64,000 bases of DNA from VRUE01 sp040879985 (lineage in GTDB: Bacteria > Actinomycetota > Thermoleophilia > Solirubrobacterales > 70-9), in contig JBBDJH010000021.1 in NCBI GenBank assembly GCA_040879985.1, forward strand, positions 161,884 through 225,883, in the 5' to 3' direction. Shown here in pieces: positions 49,354 to 57,292 of this stretch; the first letter of the stretch is position 1; the number at the start of each line of letters is the position of its first letter. The position numbers and the translations under genes were made by a program. The notes beneath the pieces were generated by a model. The model saw only the letters and a program-made list of their open reading frames with translations, was not told the DNA's origin and made no database searches.

Positions 49354-50337
49354 ATGTCAACCGACGCGGCGATCGAGGCCAGCGGCCTCTATAAGTCCTA
49401 CGGCAAGGTGGTCGCCCTCGACGGCGTCGACCTGAGTGCCCCGGCCGGCAGCGTGCTCGGCCTGCTCGGCCCGAACGGCGCCGGCAAGACGACCGCCGTC
49501 CGCATCCTCGCCACGCTGCTTCGCGCCGACGGGGGCAGCGCCCGCGTCGCCGGCCTCGACGTCGCCCGCGACGCCGCCGCCCTGCGGGCCAAGATCGGCC
49601 TCGCCGGCCAGTACGCCGCCGTCGACGAAAACCTCAGCGGCGCCGAGAACCTGGAGATGGTCGGCCGCCTCTACCACCTGCCGAAGGGCGAGCCGCGCGC
49701 CCGCGCCGCCGAGCTGCTCGAGCGCTTCGGCCTCAGCGACGCCGCCGACCGCCTCGTCCGCACCTACTCCGGCGGGATGCGCCGCCGCCTCGACCTCGCC
49801 GCCGCCCTGGTCGCCCAGCCGCCGGTGCTCTTCCTCGACGAGCCGACGACGGGGCTGGACCCGCGCAGCCGCATCGACCTCTGGGAGACGATCGAAGACC
49901 GGGTCTCGAAAGGGACCACCGTCCTGCTCACCACCCAGTACCTCGACGAGGCCGACCGGCTCGCCGACCGCATCGCCGTGATCGACCGCGGCCGCCTGCT
50001 CGCCGAGGGAACCTCCGACGAGCTCAAGGACCGCTTCGGCGGCGAGCGCCTCGACCTCACCCTGGAAGACCGCAGCCAGGCCGAGGCCGCCACCGCGGCG
50101 CTGGCCCCGATCGTCACAGAGCCGCCCAGCGTCCTGCCCAGCGGCGCCCTCTGCTTCCCGGTCAGTCGCCGCCAGGGGACGATCGCCGCCGCCGTGCGCC
50201 ACCTCGACGAGGCCGGGATCGGCATCGACGACGTGGCGATGCACCGCCCGACCCTCGACGACGTCTTCCTCGGTCTGACCGGACGCGCCGCCAGCGAGGC
50301 CGAGGAAAACGGCGAGGCGGACGGGGAGGCGAGCTGA
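49354..50337 (+). CDS. ABC transporter ATP-binding protein, DrrA-like
   Basis: This 327-residue protein has Walker A LGPNGAGKTTAVRIL, signature YSGGMRRRLDLAAAL, Walker B VLFLDEPTTGLDP and the switch segment LLTTQYLDEADRLADRIAVI. The C-terminal 90 residues are the DrrA-type extension (LDDVFLGLTGR). It pairs with the permease 2 bp downstream to form an ABC-2 exporter for a drug-like or lipid compound. Confidence 0.92.
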   Translation: MSTDAAIEASGLYKSYGKVVALDGVDLSAPAGSVLGLLGPNGAGKTTAVRILATLLRADGGSARVAGLDVARDAAALRAKIGLAGQYAAVDENLSGAENLEMVGRLYHLPKGEPRARAAELLERFGLSDAADRLVRTYSGGMRRRLDLAAALVAQPPVLFLDEPTTGLDPRSRIDLWETIEDRVSKGTTVLLTTQYLDEADRLADRIAVIDRGRLLAEGTSDELKDRFGGERLDLTLEDRSQAEAATAALAPIVTEPPSVLPSGALCFPVSRRQGTIAAAVRHLDEAGIGIDDVAMHRPTLDDVFLGLTGRAASEAEENGEADGEAS

Positions 50338-50339
50338 CG

Positions 50340-51110
50340 ATGGGCTTCCGCGAGAGCGTCTCCGACACCGTCGTCCTCGCCGCGCGCAGCATCCGCCGGA
50401 TCCAGCGCGCGCCCGACCTGCTGCTCTCCTTCACCGTGCAGCCGGTCATGTTCGTGCTGCTCTTCGTCTACGTCTTCGGCGGCGCGATCAGCACCCCGGG
50501 CTACGACTACGTCGACTTCCTGATCCCCGGGATCGTCGTCCAGACGATGGCCTTCGGCGGCTTCGTCACCGCGCTCGGCCTCTCCGAGGACCTCAAGAAG
50601 GGGCTGGTCGACCGCTTCCGCTCGCTGCCGATGTCGCGCGGCGCCGTGATTGCCGGGCGCACCCTGGCCGACATCGGCACCAACACGCTCTCGCTGGCGA
50701 TCATGATCGTCGTCGGCCTGGTCGCCGGCTTCTCCTTCGGTGCCCCGGCCGCCCACGTCGCCGCCGGAATCGGCCTGATGCTGCTCTTCGGCTACGCCTT
50801 CTCCTGGGTCTTCGCCTTCGTCGGGCTGATCTCGTCCTCGCCCGAGTCCTCGCAGGCGTTCGGCTTCATCATCATCTTCCCGCTCACCTTCATCTCCTCG
50901 GCCTTCGTCCCGGTCGAGTCGATGCCGGCGGCGCTGCAGGCCTTCGCCGAAGTCAACCCGTTCACGATCACGGTCGACGCGATGCGCGCCCTCTGGCTCG
51001 GCGCCCCGGCCGGCGACAACGTCTGGCAGGCGGCGCTCTGGTCCCTCGCCCTGGCCACCGTCTTCGCCGCCCTCGCGGTCAACCGCTACAAACGCGCAGT
51101 AACCCGCTGA
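50340..51110 (+). CDS. ABC-2 transporter permease, DrrB-like
   Basis: This 256-residue protein has six membrane helices. ABC-2 hallmarks are VQPVMFVLLFVYVFGGAI, the coupling segment EDLKKGLVDRFRSLPMSRGA and FIIIFPLTFISSAFVPVESMP. It follows the ATPase gene by 2 bp and should form the membrane part of that exporter. Confidence 0.92.
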   Translation: MGFRESVSDTVVLAARSIRRIQRAPDLLLSFTVQPVMFVLLFVYVFGGAISTPGYDYVDFLIPGIVVQTMAFGGFVTALGLSEDLKKGLVDRFRSLPMSRGAVIAGRTLADIGTNTLSLAIMIVVGLVAGFSFGAPAAHVAAGIGLMLLFGYAFSWVFAFVGLISSSPESSQAFGFIIIFPLTFISSAFVPVESMPAALQAFAEVNPFTITVDAMRALWLGAPAGDNVWQAALWSLALATVFAALAVNRYKRAVTR

Positions 51111-51132
51111 GCGGCCATACACTTCCCCCCGA

Positions 51133-51205
51133 GGGGCCATAGCTCAGCTGGAAGAGCGCCGCCTTTGCAAGGCGGAGGTCGCCGGTTCGAGCCCGGCTGG
51201 CTCCA
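51133..51205 (+). tRNA. tRNA-Ala (anticodon TGC)
   Basis: A 73-base cloverleaf: acceptor GGGGCCA/TGGCTCC, D-arm GCTCAGCTGGAAGAGC, anticodon stem CCGCC/GGCGG with loop TTTGCAA (anticodon TGC), T-arm GCCGG-TTCGAGC-CCGGC and discriminator A. It lies between the DrrB gene and the end of lipA. Confidence 0.97.
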
Positions 51206-51216
51206 TCGCCTCAGCC

Positions 51217-52230
51217 TCAGCCGCTCGCCGCCGCCGGCTGCGGCAGGTTCTGATCGGCGTGGTAGCTGCTGCGGACCAGGGGGCCGGAGGCGACCGACTC
51301 GAAGCCGAGCGCGTAGGCCTCGCGCTCGAGCGCCTCGAACTCTTCCGGGTGCCAGTAGCGCTCGACCGGCAGGTGGTTCTCGGTCGGCCGCAGGTACTGG
51401 CCGACGGTGAGCACCTGGACACGGTGCTCGCGCAGGATGGCGAAGGTCTCGACCATCTCCTCGAAGGACTCGCCGAGGCCGACCATCAGCCCCGACTTGG
51501 TGACGACATCGGCGCCGCCCATCTCCTTCGCCATCCGCAGCACCCGCGCCGAGCGCAGGAACTTGGAGCCGCGGCGCGCCTTCGGGTAGAGCCGCGGCAC
51601 CGTCTCGACGTTGTGGTTGAAGACGTCGGGCCGCTCGTGGATCACCTTGGCCAGCGGCATCTCCTGGCCGCGGAAGTCGGGGGTGAGGATCTCGACCTTG
51701 CAGCCCGGCGCCTGCATGCGGATCGAGCGGATAACGCCGACGAAGGCGCTCGCCCCGTAGTCGGGCAGGTCGTCGCGGTCGACCGAGGTGACGACCGCGT
51801 GGCGCAACCCCATCTTCTTCACCTGGTTGGCGACGCGCAGCGGCTCCAGCGGGTCGTTCCAGCTCGGCACCCCCGTCTTGACGTTGCAGAAGCCGCAGCG
51901 GCGGGTGCAGACGTCGCCGAGGATCATGAAGGTCGCCGTGCCGCGCTCCCAGCACTCGCCGACGTTGGGGCAGTTGGCCTCCTCGCAGACGGTGTGCAGG
52001 TTGTCGCTGCCGATCGTCGCCTTCAGCCGCCGGTAGGTTGGCCCGCCCGGCGCCGGCACCTTCAGCCAGGGCGGCTTGCGGGCACGGCGGAAGGGGACGG
52101 AGCCGTCGCCGCCGGCCGCCGCGGTCCCGCCCGGCTTGGCGCGCGAGCGGGTCACGTGGACGCGCTCCGGCGGCGGCGAGCCCGGCGCCGTCGGGGCCGG
52201 CTCGGTGGCGGTGTTGGGGGGGCTCGTCAT
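51217..52230 (-). CDS. lipA: Lipoyl synthase
   Basis: This 337-residue radical SAM enzyme inserts two sulfurs into protein-bound octanoyl groups to make lipoyl cofactors. The auxiliary cluster ligands are in CEEANCPNVGEC, the radical SAM motif is CTRRCGFC, and the C-terminal RSSYHAD with the essential Ser is present. The N-terminal 50 residues are a Pro/Ala-rich extension. The start overlaps the stop of lipB by 4 bp. The product serves the nearby pyruvate dehydrogenase E2. Confidence 0.96.
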   Translation of the reverse strand: MTSPPNTATEPAPTAPGSPPPERVHVTRSRAKPGGTAAAGGDGSVPFRRARKPPWLKVPAPGGPTYRRLKATIGSDNLHTVCEEANCPNVGECWERGTATFMILGDVCTRRCGFCNVKTGVPSWNDPLEPLRVANQVKKMGLRHAVVTSVDRDDLPDYGASAFVGVIRSIRMQAPGCKVEILTPDFRGQEMPLAKVIHERPDVFNHNVETVPRLYPKARRGSKFLRSARVLRMAKEMGGADVVTKSGLMVGLGESFEEMVETFAILREHRVQVLTVGQYLRPTENHLPVERYWHPEEFEALEREAYALGFESVASGPLVRSSYHADQNLPQPAAASG

Positions 52231-52961
52231 CCGACGCCGAGCCTAGCGAGGTCGAGCCCCAGGGCCGCCGGCTCTGTGGCGACAGGCGCCCGCCCGAAGA
52301 CCTCGCCGAAGCGCTCCACCAGCGTGGCGGCGAAGGCGCCGAGGTCCTGCTCGCCGCCCAGCTCGCGGCTCAGCGAGCTGACGCCGCAGTTGTCGATCCC
52401 GCAGGGGACGACCCACTCGAACGGCTGCAGGTCGTTGTTGACGTTGATCGACAGCCCGTGCGTCGTCACCCCGCGGCTCACGTGCACCCCGATCGAGCCG
52501 ATCTTGCGGGCCGCGTCGATCCCGGCGCCGGGGCCGGGCATCGCGCCCTCGGTCCAGACCCCGGTCAGCCCCTCGATCGTCCCCGCCGCGACCCCATGCG
52601 CGGCCAGCGCCTCGATCGCCACCCGCTCGAGCCGCCGCACGTACTCGTGCACGTCGTCGTCGTAGGAGGCCAGCGAGACGATCGGGTAGGCGACCAGCTG
52701 CCCCGGCCCGTGGTAGGTGACGCGCCCGCCGCGGTCGGTGTCGAGGACTTCGATCCCCTGCATTTCGTACCACTCGGGGCGCATCGGCAACTCCTCGGCG
52801 GTCGAGCGGCGCCCGCGCGTGTAGACGGGGGTGTGCTCGAGCAGCAGCAGGACGTCGGGGACCTCGCCCTCCTGTCGCGCCCCCTGCAGCCAGCGCTGGG
52901 CGACGCGCGCCTCCTCGTAGGGGACGAGCCCGCAGCGCACGACCAGGATTTCGTCGCTCAC
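52227..52961 (-). CDS. lipB: Octanoyl-[acyl carrier protein] transferase
   Basis: This protein has 244 residues. The GTG start at 52961 (VSDEILVVRCG) fits the length of LipB; the longer frame upstream has no family support. Motifs: GRRSTAEEL, RGGRVTYHGPGQLVAYP, the catalytic Lys in RKIGSIGVHVSRGVTTHGLS and the Cys in VPCGIDNCGV. LipB moves octanoate from acyl carrier protein to the E2 lipoyl domain, the step before LipA. A divergent gene starts 47 bp away. Confidence 0.94.
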   Translation of the reverse strand: MSDEILVVRCGLVPYEEARVAQRWLQGARQEGEVPDVLLLLEHTPVYTRGRRSTAEELPMRPEWYEMQGIEVLDTDRGGRVTYHGPGQLVAYPIVSLASYDDDVHEYVRRLERVAIEALAAHGVAAGTIEGLTGVWTEGAMPGPGAGIDAARKIGSIGVHVSRGVTTHGLSINVNNDLQPFEWVVPCGIDNCGVSSLSRELGGEQDLGAFAATLVERFGEVFGRAPVATEPAALGLDLARLGVG

Positions 52962-53007
52962 GGTTGAAATCGTTGCAGGCCGCGCCCATATCCTTCGCCA
53001 CCCCTTC

Positions 53008-54642
53008 ATGGACCAGTCCAAGCTCCTCCAACCTGACTGGCTTCCGGCCGTCGCCCTCAGCGCCGTGCTCGCCCTGGCGATGCTCGCCTGGAACCCGCCG
53101 GTCGGCGACCTCGCGGCCCAGGTCTTCCGCACCGAGCTGTTCCAGCGCGGCGGCCTCGGCATCTGGAACGGCAGCTGGTACGGCGGCCACTACACCCTCA
53201 CCTACAGCGTCCTCTTCCCGCCCCTGGCCGCCCTGCTCGGCCCGCGCCTGGTCGGCACCGTCGCCGTCGTCGCCTCGGCCTACCTCTTCGACCGCCTCGT
53301 CCGCGACCGCTGGGGCGAGGCGGCCCGCTGGGCGACCCTCTGGTTCGCCGCCGGCGTAGTCACCCTGCTCGCCGACGGCCAACTTACCTTTGCCCTCGGC
53401 GTAGCCTTCGCCCTCGCGGCCCTGCGAGCCCTCCAGCTCCACCGCACCGCCCTGGCCCTCTGCGCCTCCGTCGCCTGCGCCCTATCCAGCCCGGTAGCCG
53501 CCGTCTTTCTCGCGGGCGTAGTGCTCGCCGGCGCATTCGACCCAGTCGCTCACCTCCAACGTGTCTCCCGCGGGACCCGCGGGCCGACAGCCGCCTGGGT
53601 CGCCTCGATCGCGCTGGGCTTGACGCTGATCCCCAACCTGGTCTTCCCCGGTGCCGGCGAGTTCCCCTTCGCCTTCTCCTCCTACCTGGCGATCCCGCTC
53701 TGGTGCGGATCGGCCCTCTACATCACCCGCGGCCTCGGCGAGGAGGAGCGCCAGCTGCGCCAGGTGCTGCTCGCCTACGTGCTGGCGGCGACCGCGATCC
53801 TGTTGCTGCCCAACGCGATGGGAGGGAACACGGTCCGCCTCGGCGCTCTGTTCGGCGGGCCGGTGCTGGCCGCGGTGCTGCTCGCCCGCCGCCCGCGGAT
53901 CCCCGTCTGGTTCCTCGCCCTCTTCCTCGCCGGCGGCCTCTACTGGCAGCTGACCGCGAGCGTCACCCAGATCGCCCGCAGCGTCGGCGATCCCTCGACC
54001 AAGCCCGCCTACTTCGCCCCGCTGGCGGGTTGGCTGCGCGAGCACGGCGGCGATACCGCCCGGATCGAGGTGCTGCCGACGGCGAACCACTGGGAGTCGG
54101 CCTACCTCGCCCCGGACTTCGAACTGGCCCGCGGCTGGCTGCGCCAGCTCGACACCACCCGCGACGACATCTTCTACCGCGACCGGCGGCTCACCGCCGG
54201 CGCCTACCGTGCCTGGCTGCACGACAACGCGATCCGCTACGTGGCGCTCCCCGACGCGCCGCTCGACTACTCGGCGGTCGCCGAGCGCCGCCTGATCCTC
54301 AGCGCGCCGCCCTACCTGGAGCCGCGCTGGGACAACGCCCACTGGCGCGTCTACGAGGTCCGCAACCACGCCCCGATGGTCGAGCCGCTCGGCAGCGGCG
54401 CGGCGCGGATCCGCTCGATCGGCCATGACGGCTTCGCGCTCGACGTCAGCCGCCCCGGCGAGTTCCTCGTCCGCGTCTCCTTCACCCCGTACTGGTCGAT
54501 CGCCCGCGGCCAGGGCTGCCTGATCCGCCGCGGAAACTGGACCATGGCGCGGGCCGGCCGCCCCGGCGTCTTCCGCGTCCGCGCCGACTTCTCCCTCCCG
54601 CGAGCATGGAACGCCGTCACCGGAGGCCGCAAGACCTGCTGA
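53008..54642 (+). CDS. Polytopic membrane protein, GT-C-like
   Basis: This 544-residue protein has about ten membrane helices in the first 350 residues and a soluble extracytoplasmic C-terminal part of about 190 residues. An acidic residue in the first loop (NPPVGDLAAQVFRTELFQ) and the alternation of hydrophobic helices resemble GT-C glycosyltransferase scaffolds, but no firm family is assigned. The C-terminal region contains LPTANHWESAYLAPDFELAR and DIFYRDRRLT. It ends just before two palindromic repeats and the PDH genes. Confidence 0.68.
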   Translation: MDQSKLLQPDWLPAVALSAVLALAMLAWNPPVGDLAAQVFRTELFQRGGLGIWNGSWYGGHYTLTYSVLFPPLAALLGPRLVGTVAVVASAYLFDRLVRDRWGEAARWATLWFAAGVVTLLADGQLTFALGVAFALAALRALQLHRTALALCASVACALSSPVAAVFLAGVVLAGAFDPVAHLQRVSRGTRGPTAAWVASIALGLTLIPNLVFPGAGEFPFAFSSYLAIPLWCGSALYITRGLGEEERQLRQVLLAYVLAATAILLLPNAMGGNTVRLGALFGGPVLAAVLLARRPRIPVWFLALFLAGGLYWQLTASVTQIARSVGDPSTKPAYFAPLAGWLREHGGDTARIEVLPTANHWESAYLAPDFELARGWLRQLDTTRDDIFYRDRRLTAGAYRAWLHDNAIRYVALPDAPLDYSAVAERRLILSAPPYLEPRWDNAHWRVYEVRNHAPMVEPLGSGAARIRSIGHDGFALDVSRPGEFLVRVSFTPYWSIARGQGCLIRRGNWTMARAGRPGVFRVRADFSLPRAWNAVTGGRKTC

Positions 54643-54647
54643 CCCCG

Positions 54648-54698
54648 CGCTCCGCTGTTCCTTATCGAGGTATAGCGAGGTAAAGGAACACCGGAGCG
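54648..54698. repeat. Intergenic palindromic repeat, family 2, copy 1
   Basis: An imperfect hairpin: CGCTCCGCTGTTCCTTA on the left pairs with a right arm ending GGAACACCGGAGCG. The loop contains TATAGCGAGG. The next copy is 20 bp downstream. Confidence 0.7.
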
Positions 54699-54717
54699 GC
54701 TCTCTCGCCCCCATCCC

Positions 54718-54765
54718 CGCTCCGCTGTTCCTTATCCACCCATAGCGAGGAAAACGAACAGCGGA
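54718..54765. repeat. Intergenic palindromic repeat, family 2, copy 2
   Basis: The first 19 bases (CGCTCCGCTGTTCCTTATC) equal those of copy 1. The right arm reads ACGAACAGCGGA, and the loop CATAGCGAGG shares CATAGCGA with the family 1 element in thiO. It lies in the 142-bp space between two convergent genes. Confidence 0.7.
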
Positions 54766-54784
54766 AGATCGCATAGGGCGGGGG

Positions 54785-56116
54785 TCAGAGGGCTAGGGAG
54801 AGGGGCTCTTCGAGCAGTGCACGGACGCGGGCGAGGAACTCGGCGGCGGGAGCGCCGTAGAGGATGCGGTGGTCGCAGGCGAGGTCGATCTGCATCAGGT
54901 GGGCGGCGGCGATCTCGCCGTCGCGGACGACCGGCCGCTGCTCGATCGCGCCGACGGCCAGGATCGCCGCCTGCGGCGGGTTGATCACCGCCGAGAAGCC
55001 GTCGATCCCATACATGCCCAGGTTGGAGACGGTGAAGGTCGCGCCGGAGAGCTCCGGCGGCGTGATCTGCCCCTCGCGCACCTTCTTCGAGAGCGCCCGC
55101 GACTCGGTCGCGATCTGCCGCAGGCCCTTGCGGTCGGCGTCGAACAGGGTGGGGACGACCAGCGTGTCCTCGGCCGCGACCGCAACCCCGACGTTGACCC
55201 GCGAGTAGAGCTCGAAGCGCCCGTCCCGGTAGGCGCCGTTGGCGCGCGGGTGCTCGCGCAGCGCCAGCGCACAGGCCTTTACCACCATGTCGTTGAAGGA
55301 GGGCACCGGATCGCCCTCGCCGGCCGCTTCCTTGAGCAGCGCCCGCCCGGCCACCGCCCGGCTCATGTCGACCGAGGCGCGCAGGTAGAAGTGCGGCGCC
55401 GTCGCCTTCGACTCCGACATCCGCCGCGTGATCACCTGCTGCGTCTTCGTCAGGTCCTCGTAGGAGGTCTTGCCCTTGGCCGTTTCTCCCTCCGCGGAGG
55501 GACCGGCCGTCTCGGCCGCAGGTCCGGTCGGCTCCGGGGGCGCTCCGGGCTCCGAGGGCGCCTTCTCGCCCGGCTCCGCCTGCTCAACGTCCACTTTGAT
55601 GATCCGCCCGCCGGGTCCGGACCCCTCCAGCTGAGAAAGATCCAACCCTTTGTCCTTGGCCATCCTTCGCGCCAACGGCGAGGCTTTGGGCCGATCACCG
55701 TCACCGTCACCGTTGCCATCTCCCGCGGGTGGCGGGGAGGGGGAGTCCGGCCCGACGCGGCGTCCACTTTTTCGCCCCTCCGGCTGATCGAGAGATGACT
55801 CCTCCTCTGGCGAAAAACCCAGCGACGGGGCGGACTCCCCCTCCCCGACAGGACCCGCGGTTGAAGCCTCCGAACCCTCGCCCGAATCCCCAACCCGCGC
55901 AATAGGAGTCCCGATAGCAACCGTCTCACCCTCATCCACCAAGATCTCAGTCAGCGTGCCCGCCAGATCAGCTTCATACGCCATGTTCGCCTTGTCGGTC
56001 TCGATTTCGACCAGCTCATCCCCCACGGCGATCTCGTCCCCGACGCTTTTGAGCCACTGAAGAACAGTCCCCTCCTCCATAGAGTCGGACAGCCTCGGCA
56101 TCACAACGTCAGGCAT
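54785..56116 (-). CDS. pdhC: Pyruvate dehydrogenase E2 (dihydrolipoamide acetyltransferase)
   Basis: This protein has 443 residues. The start at 56116 is preceded by AAGGGA at a good distance. Residues 1-76 are the lipoyl domain, with the lipoylated Lys in ETDKANMAYEAD. A flexible linker follows (about 77-165) that includes a palindromic element read in frame (residues about 91-128). The peripheral subunit-binding domain (about 170-205) reads SPLARRMAKDKGLDLSQLEG. The catalytic domain ends with CDHRILYGAPAAEFL, with the active His. It is the core enzyme of the PDH complex and the substrate of LipA/LipB. Confidence 0.93.
   Translation of the reverse strand: MPDVVMPRLSDSMEEGTVLQWLKSVGDEIAVGDELVEIETDKANMAYEADLAGTLTEILVDEGETVAIGTPIARVGDSGEGSEASTAGPVGEGESAPSLGFSPEEESSLDQPEGRKSGRRVGPDSPSPPPAGDGNGDGDGDRPKASPLARRMAKDKGLDLSQLEGSGPGGRIIKVDVEQAEPGEKAPSEPGAPPEPTGPAAETAGPSAEGETAKGKTSYEDLTKTQQVITRRMSESKATAPHFYLRASVDMSRAVAGRALLKEAAGEGDPVPSFNDMVVKACALALREHPRANGAYRDGRFELYSRVNVGVAVAAEDTLVVPTLFDADRKGLRQIATESRALSKKVREGQITPPELSGATFTVSNLGMYGIDGFSAVINPPQAAILAVGAIEQRPVVRDGEIAAAHLMQIDLACDHRILYGAPAAEFLARVRALLEEPLSLAL
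55734..55846. repeat. Large palindromic element inside the E2 linker
   Basis: Outer arms GGGGAGGGGGAGTCCG (55734-55749) and its exact complement (55831-55846), 16 bp; inner arms TTTTTCGCC (55768-55776) and GGCGAAAAA (55809-55817). It is translated on the minus strand as part of the E2 linker without interrupting the frame. Confidence 0.75.
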
Positions 56117-56142
56117 TGGGGGTCCCTTCACCAGCGCCAGGG

Positions 56143-56275
56143 AGAGGGGACTGGGTCTGCCTCGACAGCGCCTCGCGAAGCGGCCCCGGCTGGGTGGTCT
56201 CTGCCGCGAAGCGGCACCAGATTCCACCGCCGAAGGCGGTGGTGGGCGACTGGCGAGGCAGACCCAGTCCCCTCT
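56143..56275. repeat. ERIC-like 133-bp structured palindrome between E1 beta and E2 genes
   Basis: Perfect 22-bp terminal arms (56143-56164 and 56254-56275; core GGGGACTGGGTCTGCCTC) enclose three smaller hairpins, each with a GAA loop: near 56172, near 56205 (TGCCGC-GAA-GCGGCA) and 56224-56242 (CCACCGCC-GAA-GGCGGTGG). No coding frame is supported. If transcribed with the operon it would form one branched RNA structure upstream of the E2 start. Confidence 0.8.
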
Positions 56276-56290
56276 CTTTGAGACTGACGA

Positions 56291-57292
56291 TCACAGCGAT
56301 CCCTCCAGGGCGGCAAGAGCCGCCCGCACCACATGCTCCTCATGCGGAATAGCCGCCTGCTCCAGCCGCTTCGAATATGGCATGTGGACATCGGCCCCGG
56401 TCACCCGCTGCACCGGCGCGTCGAGGTGGTCGAAGGCCTGCTCGGTGATCAGCGTCGCCAGGTTGGCGCCGACCCCGCCGTGCGGCCAACCCTCCTCGAC
56501 GATCACCGCCCGGTTGGTCTTGCGCACCGACTCGACGATCGTGTCGAGGTCGAGCGGGCGCAGCGTGCGCGGGTCGATCACCTCGGCCTCGACCCCGTGC
56601 TCGTGCGAGAGCGCCCGCGCCGCATCCTCGGCGACATGGGCCATCTTGAGCAGGCCGACGATCGTCACGTCGGCGCCCTCGCGCCGTACCGCCGCTTCGC
56701 CGAAGCGCAGCAGCCCGTCGCCGTCGTCCTCGCCCTCCCCGGCAACCTCCCCCCGCGCCCCGTAGAGGCTCTCGTGCTCGATGAAGACGACCGGGTTGTC
56801 GTCGCGGATCGCCGCCTTCAGCAGCGCCTTGCCGTCGGCCGGGGTGGAGGGGCAGGCGACGAGCAGCCCCGGCACCTGCAGGTAGAGCGCCTCGAAGCTG
56901 TGTGAGTGGGTCGGGCCGAGCTGGTGCCCGCCGCCGCCCGGCATGCGGATCACCAGCGGCACCCGCGCCTGGCCGTTGAACATGTAGGGGATCGCGGCGG
57001 CGTGGTTGACGATCTGGTCCAGGGCCAGCAGCGAGAAGTTGACCGTCATCAGCTCGACCACCGGGCGTAGCCCGCCCATCGCCGCGCCGACCCCGGCGCC
57101 GACGATCGTGTTCTCGGAGATCGGCGTGTCGCGCACCCGCCGCTCGCCGAACTCCTCGAGCAGCCCCTCGGTCACCTTGAAGGCGCCCTGGAAGATGCCG
57201 ACGTCCTCGCCCATCACGAAGACCGCCTCGTCGCGGCGCATCTCCTCGGCCATCGCGTCGCGCAGCGCCTCGCGCATCCGCAGCGTCGCCAT
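56291..57292 (-). CDS. pdhB: Pyruvate dehydrogenase E1 component, beta subunit
   Basis: This 333-residue protein starts MATLRMREALRDAMAEEM at 57292, overlapping the E1 alpha stop by one base. Family motifs include FVMGEDVGIFQGAFKVTEGL, TPISENTIVGAGVGAAMGG, NHAAAIPYMFNGQ and RMPGGGGHQLGPTHS, and RVTGADVHMPYSKRLEQA near the C-terminus. With E1 alpha it forms the thiamine-diphosphate-dependent decarboxylase that acetylates the E2 lipoyl arm. Confidence 0.95.
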   Translation of the reverse strand: MATLRMREALRDAMAEEMRRDEAVFVMGEDVGIFQGAFKVTEGLLEEFGERRVRDTPISENTIVGAGVGAAMGGLRPVVELMTVNFSLLALDQIVNHAAAIPYMFNGQARVPLVIRMPGGGGHQLGPTHSHSFEALYLQVPGLLVACPSTPADGKALLKAAIRDDNPVVFIEHESLYGARGEVAGEGEDDGDGLLRFGEAAVRREGADVTIVGLLKMAHVAEDAARALSHEHGVEAEVIDPRTLRPLDLDTIVESVRKTNRAVIVEEGWPHGGVGANLATLITEQAFDHLDAPVQRVTGADVHMPYSKRLEQAAIPHEEHVVRAALAALEGSL

